Source of the DNA: Bryopsis sp. KO-2023 | Lineage: Eukaryota; Chlorophyta; Ulvophyceae; Bryopsidales; Bryopsidaceae | DNA: 64,000 bases | Direction: 5' to 3' | Assembly (NCBI GenBank): GCA_030272585.1 | Contig: BSYQ01000010.1 | Coordinates: 2,480,001 to 2,544,000 of the forward strand | In this document: positions 10,879-21,540 of the stretch, piece by piece | Layout of the letters: each line of letters starts with the position of its first letter | Numbering within the stretch: position 1 is the stretch's first letter | Notes under the pieces: model-generated | What the model was told of the DNA's origin: nothing | The model's database searches: none | Seen by the model: only the letters and a program-made list of their open reading frames with translations | Position numbers and translations under genes: made by a program

Positions 10879-11688
10879 TCATCGACTCTTCCTGGCCTGA
10901 CCAAGACTTTTTCCTCTCCTGTTCATGTCCCCCAGTTTTGCCCTCATCTCTTTCAGGTCTCCCTCCCAGTCGGTGAGCTTCTGACTAAGCTTTGCATCAT
11001 TGATGGTCTCCACCACCTTCATGGCCTCCAAAAGCTTGTGCTTCGTTCCACTGAGCTCCTTCTTCACCCCCTTCAGGTCCCCCTCAGTTGCCCCCAATGC
11101 CTTTTTCACTGTCTTCAGTTCCTCCTTCGCCTCCTCCATTGCTTCCTTTTTTTTCTTCAAGTCCACCCCAACCTTGCCCAGTTTTACTGTAGCCTCAACC
11201 AGCTGCTCAGTTCTTTCCTTCAAAGCAGACCGGGCTGCCTCGATTTTTTTCTGAAGCCATGGGAAGACAATTTTTTTCTGGTGGTCGATCGTTTTTTTCA
11301 GGTCGTTTTTTTCTTTCTTGCAGTCCTCGTTTCGCTTTTTTTCTTTCCTCAACTCTTCTTCCAGCCCTTTGTTTTTTTTCTTCAGCATCTCAATCTCTTT
11401 TTTAAGGTCGGAAACTTCTGACTCCTTCTTCGTCGCCCCCAATGTCGCGTAGTAAGAAATATGCACGAAAAAAACGAAAAGAAGAAACAAAAAGTAAAAA
11501 ACCCAAAAAACACCGGCATCCGTAAGGATAGTAAAAACAGTTTTTTTAAAGTTCGTACCGACCAAGCTCCCGAAAGTTTTTTGAAACTCGCCTCCCAAAG
11601 GTGTCCTCGCAAAGGTGTCCGTCAGTGTTATCAGAATGTTCGCCATTATCGCCAAGATATTCGCCAGTGCCAGATAGATGTTCGCCAT
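10879..11688 (-). CDS. Predicted membrane-anchored coiled-coil protein, copy 1
   Basis: An ORF of 269 codons of unknown family. From the chosen start at 11688 (MANIYLALANILAIMANIL) there is a hydrophobic repetitive N-terminus, a linker, then one strong transmembrane segment (GVFWVFYFLFLLFVFFVHIS, about residues 60-80). About 170 residues of Lys/Glu-rich heptad sequence follow (KKEIEMLKKKNKGLEEELRK; later KKALGATEGDLKGVKKEL), ending RGKSLGQARKSR. The frame also stays open upstream of the start. A second copy at 29479-30288 has exactly the same length and only conservative differences, such as ERTEQLVEATVKLGKVGV against EKSEELVEAMVKLGKVGL. That argues that the protein is maintained. It most likely has a tethering or scaffold role at a membrane, but the function is unknown. 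The N-terminus is encoded by TTCGCCA-type repeats. Confidence 0.5.
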   Translation of the reverse strand: MANIYLALANILAIMANILITLTDTFARTPLGGEFQKTFGSLVGTNFKKTVFTILTDAGVFWVFYFLFLLFVFFVHISYYATLGATKKESEVSDLKKEIEMLKKKNKGLEEELRKEKKRNEDCKKEKNDLKKTIDHQKKIVFPWLQKKIEAARSALKERTEQLVEATVKLGKVGVDLKKKKEAMEEAKEELKTVKKALGATEGDLKGVKKELSGTKHKLLEAMKVVETINDAKLSQKLTDWEGDLKEMRAKLGDMNRRGKSLGQARKSR

Positions 11689-11870
11689 TTCAAAGGAAAA
11701 AACAGTATTCGCCAAGGTCAAAGAAAAAAAACTCGCCAAAGTATTCGCCGTATTTTGTATTTTCGCCAATTCGCCAAGATAGTGTTATCGCAAGTGTTAT
11801 CGCAGGTGTCGCCAATATAGTGTTCGCCAGAGTACGCAAGAGTTCGCAGAAGCTCGCCGAGAATAACGTT
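11600..11870. repeat. TTCGCCA-motif minisatellite, degenerate copy
   Basis: The word TCGCCA recurs about a dozen times at irregular 10-25 base spacing. In the antisense direction it encodes the LANI/MANI hydrophobic repeats at the N-terminus of the coiled-coil ORF. The corresponding place in the other copy (30340-30500) holds a regular 22-bp version. Confidence 0.6.
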
Positions 11871-12530
11871 GCTCGAAAAGAGTTTGTTTGCAGAGGAAGA
11901 AAAACCGTAGAACTCCGGAATTTATGGTGCGCGCCGCTGTTCACGGGTTTCTGGCCGTCTGACATTCGCACACGTGACAGAATCATTCGAGGTGAATCCA
12001 GAAACTCAACATCGCGGCGGGCGATGTTCCCTTGGCAAGCGCTGCGTGGTTGCGACTGCCTGTTTATTTTCGAAGAGTCGACAGAAAATCACTTCTCCTG
12101 GTCTGCATTAAAAGCAGCGAGTCTTGAAAAGAGTGAGACAGCGTGCGTGCGCGCGTGGTTTCATTCGTTCTCGAACATAAGATAAACATGCACCGGTGGA
12201 TGTGGATGCATCCGGTTGCCGACCATGACAAATTCATGGCCTTCTGATATCCATGAATGGCATTTGACAGAGACCATGCACCACCAGCTCGTGGCTTTGT
12301 GCAGTTTGGGTTCATTCCATCTCAAAATACACTGCTTGCTGTGTGTTGTTGCTGTTGGCAAGTGTTGGGCCTGTTTTTGATTCGATTTGGGGAAGGGGGT
12401 GTGCTGGTGAAGATGGTAACTATAACAATAGTAGACATGGACCAGAGCAATGACCTGCGCACTGATCAGGCCGCACATGAATAGTTCAGTATGGTTGTCA
12501 TGCGTTTTCGAATCCAAGTGAAACTCCACT
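11871..12530. repeat. Flank of the coiled-coil unit, shared with 30540-31110
   Basis: Homologous by eye to 30540-31110, including the words GACAGAATCATTCGAGGT, TTATTTTCGAAGAGTCGAC and GGATGTGGATGCAT. The copies diverge more toward the right end. No coding sequence is recognised. This marks the right limit of the older duplication around the coiled-coil ORF. Confidence 0.55.
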
Positions 12531-12988
12531 CGAGGGAGGAAGTGTGTTGATGCATAATGTGCGCTTTATGTTTGTAATCACACACATGCCACAAAAAAAT
12601 AAAAAAAAATAGATGAACTCGAGGCTGAAAGCCCCAGTGGCACCATAACAGAGCATCCAGCAAATTTTCCCCCCTGTTTGCTGCCTCAATCTTTGGATGT
12701 GTGGCACCAAGTGGATATCAAGTGATGCTTTCACATTGCAATCACTGCCTGTTTTGCTTCCCAACACCATTCGACACCTCTCAACTATCCATTCATCACC
12801 AGCAATCCATGTCACTCAGCCCTCCACAACAGCAAGGGCAGCTTCTGAACCCCCCTTCCTAATGTCAAAATGCTAAACTAAAAGCAATCCGAAAACTGAT
12901 GATGTGTTTAACTGACCAACTAACCCTTCAAATCCCCAAAACATGTGAACCCCCCTCCACCACCATGAGCCAGCTCCCCAAAGTCCTC
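12531..12988. other. Spacer without a recognised gene
   Basis: Unique-looking, moderately AT-rich DNA between the duplicated flank and the LRR fragment. Minus-strand frames are open over parts of it but show no family resemblance. Confidence 0.35.
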
Positions 12989-13212
12989 CTAATCAACCCT
13001 GAGCATACTCAGCTCAGATGCCAGCATGCTTTTGCATTGCTTTGTGACCTTAGAAAGCACCATGTTGAGTTTCTTCAGCTTGGGCAACCCAACCCCGGGG
13101 CTGGCCCCCGAATCCGTCATTCTCGAATGCGACAAGCCAAGATGGGTGAGGTTCGTCAGGTTCAGCAAGTGGGGCACACACAAATCAGACACCCCACTGC
13201 TCGGCATTTTGT
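12989..13212 (-). pseudogene. Leucine-rich-repeat exon or fragment
   Basis: A minus-strand frame reads NLTNLTHLGLSHSRMTDSG followed by LPKLKKLNMVLSKVT and ends LSMLRVD at a TAG (12989-12991). The LxxLxxLxLSxxxxTDxG periodicity is that of F-box/LRR-type leucine-rich repeats; about two repeats are visible. The fragment butts directly against the first visible exon of the UBP12-like gene on the opposite strand, and no further LRR exon is seen on either side. It is probably the broken C-terminal end of an LRR gene left at a rearrangement junction, but a terminal exon of a real gene cannot be excluded. Confidence 0.4.
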
Positions 13213-13221
13213 GAAGAGGAA

Positions 13222-16200
13222 ATGATGGACAGGCAAAACCAATACAAAGCAGACGGCCACGGCCTCGTGGTAAGTTTTGGCCCTGTTTTTTCTTCACCCG
13301 CTGCATTTTGTTGCTTTTCAAAAATATGCCATTAATAGATTTTTCTTTCTTTTTGGGGAGAGTGGGGGGAATTTATTTTATTTTTGTTTTTTTTTGGGGG
13401 TGATTCGCTGTTTTTGTTTTTTTTTTTGGAACACATGAGAATTTGTTTGAGAGAAATGTTGTTTCAAAGAGTTCAACTGCCATTTTTTCGGCAACAGGAT
13501 GCAAAAAGTTACACACTTTTCGAAGATTTTCCTCCAATTCTGCAGCTACATTTGAAGCGGTTCGATTATGACCCAGCTAGGAGCATGATGGTTAAGGTGC
13601 TCAAAAAGAAAATAAGGGAAAATAAAGATTCGAATTAGATATTCTTGAAGGCACCCCATGTCTGACTGTTCCCAGTCTTTTCTTGTCCATAATGAAAACC
13701 GTTCTGAGTTTTAAATTCGAAAAAAAAAACCAAAATGCCTCAGAAAGAAACTCTTTTGTTTTTTCAAATTTAAAACTCAGAAGGATGCCAATTCTCAATT
13801 GTTCTTATATTTGGGGACCAACAGATCAATTCTCATTACAAGTTCGACCTGGAGCTGGATTTGGACGCGGGAAATCGAAAATATCTGGTGCCGAATGCGA
13901 ACAAGGCCGGGAATTTGTACCGATATTACACAGCGTCTTGGTGCACAGTGGGGGAGCGCACGGCGGCCACTACTTTGCATTCTCACGGCGGCGACAAATG
14001 GTTTAAATTCGATAATGAAATGGTGAAGGAGGAGGTCGATAAGCGAGCTGTAGATGATCAGTATGGCTGTGTGGTTGGTTCCTTATGGCGACCGTAACGT
14101 TGCCTTCGGCATTTTTTTCTTCGTTGGAATTTTCGAATGCGTATGCTGTGTGGTTGCGACGCAATAGACCTCGTCAGCACGGGGATACTATGAGTGAGAG
14201 GTCATGACTTTTCTAAGAGAGCGAGCATGTTTGGGTTTGTGACTCCCCCTTTTTTTTCCGATCTTTTTTCCCTTCCTCCTTCACCTTGTGGTGGTATAGG
14301 TGGATCGATTTCGGACGTGGTGTCGGAGGGTCAGCCTCTTGTTTCTATTGGTTCCGTCTGGTAGCGATTTGGACCGGGTTTTTCTTCGAATTCGTCGATT
14401 AAAAAATAAAAATAATATTTTTTTTTTATTTTTTTTTATTTTTTTATTTTTTTACCTCTACTAGCGGTTTTGACGAAGAAGTTGCGATTAGTGATCCTCC
14501 TCTTGCCACAGAAGATTTGCTTGTTGCATTACAACAAGGGGATTTCGTCGGTTTGGATCGTTCTCGGGTGGATTGTTTGTTTGAACGGTTACAGGCTCAA
14601 CGTTTGGAAACGGAAACTGGTTTAGTACAGATTCAAACTTTGTTGGATCGTCTTGATCTTGCGCCTTTTTCTAGTGGAACTGAGACAATTCACCAGGAAC
14701 TTTTAGAGAATTATTAACGCAGACTGTTACGGCTGAGGATATTTCGACTTCTTTCGCTTTGGTTTACGTTCGCGAATCCGATTGGGACCGAATCATGTGC
14801 GATGCCAGCAAGGACGATCTGGTGGAGCATGTGCGGCGAAGACTCGAGATACATTGGGATGCTTTTTTTTTTTTGTAATTTGTACTTTTTTATTTCTTTC
14901 ACGTGGAGTTTTTTTTTTTTTGGGGGGGGGGGGGAGGGGCGAGGCGCGAGGCGGGGAAGAAATGACTGTTTTGACAATAACTTGGGTGTGAAAAGGCAGT
15001 TTTGATAGTACCTTGGATTGCTGTTGTGTGTGCAATTGGTGTTTTGGGTGGTTAAAAAAACTGGTTATTTGAAAGGAAAAAAAACAACTGTTTTGAATCA
15101 GGCAGAGCAAGAGGAGAAAGAGCGCCGGCAAAAGGAAAAGCAAGAAGCCCATCTGTATGTGGTCATCAAGGTGGCATGCGACACGGATTTCTCCAGGCAA
15201 ATCGGAGACACCCATTATTTTGACCTCGTCAATTTTGAGGACATCAAAAGCTACCGAATACACAAAAAGACGACCTTCGAGGAATTCAAGGGCATGGTGC
15301 GATGTCGGTTTGTGTTTTGCTTAAAAAAAAAAGACAAAAAGTTGTGTAAAGAGAACTTCACGAGAAAAAGAATGGAGGACAGGATTTGTGCAACGCCGCG
15401 AATAATAAATTTGGTGGGGTGAATGAACAAATAAGATGAAACGAGAAGCGAGGAGGGCATTTTGATTGGAAAAAATGGATTTTTTTTTTGTGTGTGAAGA
15501 CAGTGAAGACAGAAAAACAACTTACATGAATCTTTCTTGAAATCGAAATTATTTTCCAAAAGGCCGAGTATGTATATCTTGTTTGAACTTAAAGGAACTG
15601 CTGGTTCTTTTTTTTCCCATCTTTTTCCTTGTGCAGGTTCAAACCGATTTCGGTGTGCCCTCGGACTTGCAGCGATATTGGGTCTGGTCTCAACGTCAGA
15701 ACGGCACCATCCGACCGAATTCCCCTCTGACAGACCGGAGGGAAATCGACACGGTGCTCGACTTGCAACGATTCAAGGACAAGCAGTACGCCCCTCTAGA
15801 AAAGCATGCCTTGATGACCATCAAACTTTACCTGGAAAAACCCGATGCCTCTTACGGAATGCTGAAAGAATTGGAACCCAACGACCTCCTGCTCTTTTGC
15901 AAGCTGTACGATCCTTTCAAAACGAAGCTGTGTTATGTCGGGCATATTTTCGTCGACAAGAGCATGCCTTTCAAAGAGATTTTCTGGCGGTTGAAGGCAT
16001 TGGCTGGTCTGGAGGACAGCACCGATATCGCTGCCTACGAGGAAGTGAGATTCGAACCGTCTGTCATGTGTAATGAGCTCGACGCTGATGCCAGTCCTGA
16101 GAGGGTGAGGGGGGGCAAAAAAATAACAAAAATAACAAAAAAAAAGTGAAATGACCATATGTAGAAACAAATAAAATGAATAAAAAATTGAAATAGCAAT

Positions 16201-17957
16201 TTTAGAGGATTTGTCTCGTCAATGTTTTGCGGTCACATAGTTCTAAATCTGAATTCCCATTCGAGTTATTCTCATTATTACTAATTGTTTTGAATTTCCT
16301 GGATAAAGTACTCATAAAAAGGTGTGGTTCTCTTTACCTTCGGTTCAGACTCAGTTTTTGCAAGGAGATATCATTTGTATCCAGCTGCGAGTGACGCCGG
16401 AGGCCAGAAGCAGGGAGCTCCGGCATCCGACCGTCAAAACTTTTTTGGAGTACGTTCAGAACAGCAAAACTGTCAATTTCAGACCACTTTACAATCCAAA
16501 GGTATGAACTGTTTTTTTGGGTTTTTTGGTTGAAAAACAACGATATAAATACTGTTACCGCTCCTTTACTTTTCCCTGTCCCCCCCCGCCCGAAGAAAAA
16601 AAAAAAGAATCTAATAGCAGAAAGAAATTAAGTGATATCAAAAGATGGAGGTCTGTTTTCAGGGGGAGGAAAAAGGAACAGAAAAGCAAAAAAAAAAAAA
16701 GAAAATTAAGAAATATTTTTTGTTTTATTTTATTATTATTTGATAAAAATGTTTACACCTTGGTCGAAATTAACATTCTGTGTTTTCTTTTTTTTCCTAA
16801 AAAAAAAGAAAGATGATGGGTTCAAACTGGAGCTTTTGAAAACGATGTCATACGATGAGGTCACCACAGAACTGGCGAAACATTTGGACGTGGACAATCC
16901 TTATCGAATTCGTCTGACTCAGCACAACGTGTCCGCGCACATGCCTCACAGAAGCCCCATCAAATTCCAAGGCATGGACTCTTTGGACGTCATGATCTTG
17001 CACTCCCGCCAATACACCAACATCCTCTACTACGAGATCCTGGATATGCCGCTGCCATACCTGGAAAAACTCAAGTGCATGAAGGTAAATTTTTACAACG
17101 ACAAGGCGGAGCTGGAGGGGGAGCATCGGATTTGGCTACCGAAAGACAACACGGTGGAGGATTTGATCGGGGCTCTGAAGGAGAAGCTTGGGGAGGATTA
17201 CGAGGGGAAGGCATTCAGATTGATTGAAGGCATTCAGTGTTGGCATCAAAGATCTTCAAGGTGGGTTGATATGCAGCTCTGTGTAGTGTTATCCCCAAAC
17301 AATGAGAAAGCGTTTTAGTAAGGCCACTCAAGCACTGGTGAAAGAGGAGGGAAACACTGTGCAGAGGCAGATTTTTCCGGTTTTTTCGGGGGGTTTTTCC
17401 CCTTTTTTAATGTGGAGTGGGTGGTATGCGATGACCTCAATTTCCTTCATTTTGGTTTGTCCCAGATCTGCGATCCTCAGGCCACTTTGGAAACGCTGCG
17501 AGAAGGTTACTGGACTTTCAGAGCGGAGGTGGTGCCTCTGCCGGACAGACATGGCAACCTCTTCATCCATGTCTGTCATTTCCGATCGGACGAAAACTCC
17601 GTGAGCGTCATGACGTTCGGGGACCCCTTCTGGCTTAAGATCCGAGCGACAGACACGGTGGCTGATATCAAACCTCAAGTGAAGGCGAAACTGGACGTGT
17701 CTGACGAGGAATTCGCCAAGTGGAAATTTGCTTACCATCCCCGCCAGATGCAGTCCATCGAGTATTTGGTGGATGAAGACATAGTGTTGGAAAAATTCGC
17801 TCGGGTGCCGAGTTACTCTGAGTCAGACGATACGAAATACTATGGAGATAGCGGGGCGTTTTTGGGGTTGGAGCATGAGGACAGCAAACCCGTCAAGAGA
17901 TCGGTGCCCTCCCGTTATGGCGTTTATGAGCGAGGAATTCGGATCTACTCAAACTGA
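13222..17957 (+). pseudogene. UBP12: UBP12/13 (USP7)-like ubiquitin C-terminal hydrolase, 5'-truncated, copy 1
   Basis: The family removes ubiquitin from nuclear and cytosolic proteins. Exons seen: about 13222-13269, 13498-13596, 13825-about 14072, 14723-14848, 15102-15296, 15637-16104, 16349-16501, 16809-17260 and 17466-17957. They give the second half of the catalytic domain (YKADGHGL, then DFPPILQLHLKRFDYDP and VHSGGAHGGHYFAF) and nearly the whole ubiquitin-like C-terminal half (LVYVRESDWDRIMCD; VKTFLEYVQNSKTVNFRP; DEEFAKWKFAYHP), ending RGIRIYSN. The MATH domain and the Cys box are absent; the sequence meets an LRR fragment instead. Breaks: the His-box is shifted out of frame by a pair of compensating indels (13922-13980), no GT donor is seen after 14848, and an extra GGCATTCA at 17230-17237 shifts the frame. 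Other exon phases fit well. It is most likely a pseudogene, although assembly errors could mimic some of the breaks. Confidence 0.75.
14463..14717 (+). other. Coding-like block inside a UBP12-like intron
   Basis: After a good acceptor (TTTACCTCTACTAG) an 84-codon frame runs GFDEEVAISDPPLATEDLL to HQELLENY and a TAA. It lacks homopolymers and prefers T-ending codons (GTT, GAT, CGT), unlike the flanking UBP12 exons. A short exon-like stretch at 14300-14360 (SISDVVSEGQPLVSIGSV) splices to it in phase. It has no counterpart in plant UBP12 proteins. It may be an inserted exon, a piece of another gene, or an enlarged 5' part of the exon at 14723 with one frameshift. Confidence 0.3.
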
Positions 17958-19344
17958 TGGTTCGGTTTGAAAACTGAACCTTCGGTTTTTGGGGGTGGGA
18001 AGAAAAAGGCGGGGTTCAGGGTTTTTTGAGGTGAAGGTCCGTTTGTGATTGAGCGAGCGGGGGAGAGGGGGGGGGTAAGAAGGAAAAGAGGAAAATGATG
18101 TTGAGAAGGGGGGGGGAAGAGAAAAAAAAATAAAAAGGAAAAGAAACACCAAAAAGGGGAAAGCGAAAAGCCATCGATGAATGGTTTGAGCATACAGCAG
18201 GGTTGAGATGGTCAGTATTGTTTCGAGAAGAAAAAAGACACACGCACACACACATGAGAGGGGAACAAAAGGAAATGAGAGAGAATTAAAAATGTTAAGT
18301 TTTGCTGGGGGGTAAAAAGGAGAGGATGGTGAGGAAGGAGGGAAAAAAAAAGAAAGCGAACGTTTGATATTGGTCTGGTGTTTTTCGGTAGGGAAGTCCC
18401 CCCCCCCCCCTCTTGTCGCTCGCTCGAATGAAAGGGGTGGTCATGGAGTTTGATTTGTGTTTCCCTATCTTTTTCTGTTTTTTTTTTTTGCTTTTGGTTT
18501 TTCCTTTTTTTCCCTTTTTTTATCCTCCCCTGTCGGGCTGAGTTTTGCTTGTTGATGTGATGAGGTGTGAGGTTTATGTATGTATATGTGTGTATGAAAT
18601 GCCTTTTGTAAAAATGTATCCATATGAATGAACACACACATATGTGACTGACAGTGATATTCCTCGCCCCCTGAACATCCATATGCTTGTTCCGGCAGTG
18701 TTTTTTGGGTGTTTTTTCAAAATGGAAATTGGGGGGAAAAAAGAGGGGGGGGGGAGGGGAAATGGAGCGTATATTTGGCTTGTCAGATATGTTCGATGCC
18801 TGTGTTGGTCACAGTCGAAAAGAATTGTTTTAGTATGGAGGTTGTAGGATTGTAGCGCTGAAAAGAAAAAAAAAAGGGAAAGGGAGAAGAAAACAAAACA
18901 AAACAATACATGTTTGTTTCATGTCTTTTTTTGCATTGAGAAATTAAAAATTGAGTGAGTGGCAAATTTTTGTGCACGGTGATGCTCCCTTTTTTTTATT
19001 TTGAAAGGTGGACTTTGAAGCAGTTGGAATCGTGGCTCAAAAAAGAGGAGGACTGGTGTCTTAACGAGGGAAGAAGAAAGCCAAATTTGATGCTTCTAAA
19101 TTTCTTTCAGCACCACTATCATCACAAATCCGCAACTTTATTCTGATATCCCCACAAATATTGGAAAGCTCCACAGAGAAGAAAAGTTTTAACTTGTAGT
19201 GGGGAATGAACAAATCGTGAAGAGAGCCAGAGTAAATAAAATGGAAAAATAATAAAAAAAATAGTCTGCAGTGCTGTGCTGCAGTGGCAGCACGACACTG
19301 CGGGCGATGGAGAAGCAATTTTCATAAAGCGAAGCGGAGGAGCC
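17958..19344. other. 3' flank of UBP12-like copy 1, no gene
   Basis: G-rich and A-rich low-complexity DNA with runs such as GGGGGGGGG (18740 area) and one C-run near 18400. It is nearly identical to 26184-27571. No coding exon is recognised. Confidence 0.5.
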
Positions 19345-19976
19345 CAAGTCAGCAACTTTACAGGTTGATTGAGGTGAAATCAATGACTAACTAATCTGCA
19401 ATCTCGTGACAGCAGCTGCTTTTCATACAAGCAAACAAACATCCGCAAACATCCAGATTTTCCCTACCCAGTTCTCCTTCTCAAATTAATCCATTTTCTG
19501 AAATGCCTCGCATCGCACATCTCCACCACTGTTAAAAAAGTTTGCAAGATTACCATAGAATCCATACTACTCATTCTCAGTGATTCTGAACACATGGAAT
19601 AAAATAATACAAAGCAGAGGCAAAAGTTCCTTTTCATTTCTTCTCCATTCAGAAATGAACAAATGCAAAATATCACTCTTTTGCCTCCATCGAATCCTCC
19701 CAAGTCTCCCTGTCTGTAGAGGGGGGAAAAAAAAACACCAAAAAAGAAAACTAATTCTCCAGCCCAATCTTGCCCCTTGCAAAATCGTATGTGTGCAATT
19801 ATAAATTTCTTCTCTCCTCCACAATCCACTTTTTAATGAGAAAGGCTGGCTCGAACCTCATTCACCCCCCCTTTCCCCTAGACCCAGTCCCACAACATCC
19901 ACCATAGTGAACGCATGGAAAGTGAAGGTTTCGAAAAATGAAGGTCCTTCAGTGGTTGCTTGTTATGAATGCGTTT
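19345..19976. repeat. Dispersed repeat A, copy 2 (truncated)
   Basis: Same sequence as 9476 onward and 27572 onward, including the word CATCGCACATCTCCACCACT. It is interrupted at about 19976, exactly where the GTGCGGGG cluster and Helitron-like fragment begin, so it marks an insertion or deletion junction. Confidence 0.75.
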
Positions 19977-19984
19977 CAAACAAA

Positions 19985-20216
19985 CGGATACCCCGCACAC
20001 TGTACGGGGCTATGTTTCATCTGTGCGGGGTCCCACAACGGGAAAGACGTCAGGTTGTGTGTGCGGGGTTCCAGTCTGTGCGGGGTCAAATTGGGACCCC
20101 GCACAAAACCTACCCAAACCGGGGAACAGAGCTGTGCGGGGCTATTCTGTCCCTGTGCGTGGCAAAACACGGGTTTCAAGGTTCTGTGCGGGGTTTGAAA
20201 AACACCCCGCACAGAA
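19985..20216. repeat. Cluster of GTGCGGGG / CCCCGCAC motifs
   Basis: Within about 230 bases the 8-mer GTGCGGGG occurs five times on the plus strand and three times on the minus strand, usually as TGTGCGGGGT or its complement, plus near-variants (GTACGGGG, GTGCGTGG). Head-to-head copies could form hairpins. No such motif density is seen elsewhere in the window. It directly precedes the Helitron-like coding fragment, so it may be part of that element. Confidence 0.6.
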
Positions 20217-20232
20217 CGCGACTTCCCATAGT

Positions 20233-20757
20233 GAATGTGATAAAAACTACCCTAAACCCTATTGCGATGAAACAACTTGGGATGAAGAGAATATATATCC
20301 CACGTATCGTCGCCGATCTCCACAAAATGGTGGGCGTGTTCTTAGACACAATGGAAGGAATATTGACAACCGATGGGTTGTGCCTTACAATGCATATCTT
20401 TGCCTCCGCTTCAATGCACATATTAATGTGGAAGTGTGTGCTTCGACATTGTCTACAAAATATTTGTATAAACATATACACAAGGGGGAAGATAGAGCGA
20501 TGGTGGAAGTGAGAAGGGATGAAAGAAATGGCCGTCCAATTGATGAGATTGAAGAATATCAAGACTTTCGATCAATTGGTGCAAGTGAAGCATGTTGGCG
20601 AATTTTCAGATTTGATATTAGTGATCGATATCCAACCGTCAAAGCCCTGAGAGTTCATCTTGAGGATCGACAAATGGTATATTTTGAAGAAGGCCAAGAG
20701 AGAGATATTGCGCAAAGAAGTAAAAATTATACGGCATTAGCGATGTCAATGAGGTAG
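20233..20757 (+). pseudogene. Helitron replication protein fragment
   Basis: An open frame resembles the conserved region between the Rep and PIF1-helicase domains of Helitron transposases: ECDKNYPKPYCDETT, YPTYRRRSPQNGGR, DNRWVVPYNAYLCLRFNAHI, NVEVCASTLSTKYLYKHIHK, then DEIEEYQDFRSIGASEACWR and VKALRVHLEDRQMVYFEE, ending at a TAG. Only about 175 residues are present. The HUH nuclease and helicase motifs are missing, so it cannot be autonomous. Codons are AT-rich compared with host exons. It is followed by three small hairpins. Confidence 0.75.
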
Positions 20758-20827
20758 TTAGCTACCCCATCGACAATCGAAATGCCAAAATTCCCATGGT
20801 GGGCGAATCCTGATCGGATGACGAGAC

Positions 20828-20972
20828 CCCCCGGGATCAACCGGGGGACGACCTTGGTTGCACCATCGTTGCCATCATGGGTGCCAAGTGTCGTGCCAGA
20901 GTGGGGGCCACCCACTCTGGCGGATCAACGTCATGATCGAAAATATGTTTTGACCCGATTAGTGCCGGGTTA
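20828..20972. repeat. Three successive hairpins after the Helitron fragment
   Basis: Stem CCCCCGG/CCGGGGG at 20828-20847, a perfect 10-bp stem CCAGAGTGGG/CCCACTCTGG with a 5-base loop at 20896-20920, and TGACCCG/CGGGTTA (one G-T pair) at 20951-20972. Helitrons usually end in a GC-rich hairpin near a CTRR terminus, but no clear CTRR end is visible here. A link to the element is inferred. Confidence 0.4.
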
Positions 20973-21540
20973 GTTGATTTTTAGTTTCTTTCTCCTTTAC
21001 ATTTCAGTTGTCGTCCAGCGCGTTTTTTTCCCTCATGATGTGACTTAGAAACTCATCCTTTTTTTTTGGTATCAAATCAAATCAAATCATGATTACACAC
21101 ATTTTTTTTTTGGTATGTACATACAGCGGTGCGCACGCCCTGGACGCACGGGAGTCAGCCACGGCCAAGACGCGGAAATTGCCAAAGGTGTGGCCCAAAT
21201 TCGCCTGAGTTCGAAATATTCCGAGCACCCAAAGGAAAAGAATGTGTCAGGGGGTTGATTTTGAAATGGAGGCCTCGAGCGCGACCCCTTTCAACACACG
21301 AAGGTGCAGCGGCTGGAACGCGCGTTTTTTCTGTTAAATTTCGGCCCTAAAAGTGGGTGGTTTCGAGTTATTGCACACATGGAGGAAGGAAGCCGCCCCC
21401 AAGAAAATCCCCCCAACAAAGAGTCAGGTGGGTGAGAGTTTCGGGAGCTGTTGTGTGGGGGACAGGAAAACGCTTTCCTGTTCTGGAGAAGCTCGCTCGA
21501 GTTCTCACGGTTTGGGTATGCAACCAAACGCCTGTGGTAT

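Larger units (their letters stand above)
15005..19976. repeat. Tandem segmental duplication, left copy
   Basis: Matches 23230-28176 at a constant offset of 8225-8227 bases through exons, introns, 3' flank and repeat A. Differences are few: single substitutions such as GACATC/GACGTC in an exon and one-to-few-base changes in homopolymers. The left edge is at the word ATAGTACCTTGG. The right edge is in repeat A at GAATGCGTTT, where this copy passes into GTGCGGGG-rich DNA. Confidence 0.85.

Noticed and set aside
12498-12815. Minus-strand frame as a further exon of the LRR fragment
   Set aside because: It has no leucine-rich-repeat spacing and ends in a Phe-rich stretch read from an A-run.
19985-20216. 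GTGCGGGG cluster as a CRISPR-like array
   Set aside because: Repeats are short, in both orientations and irregularly spaced, and the genome is eukaryotic.
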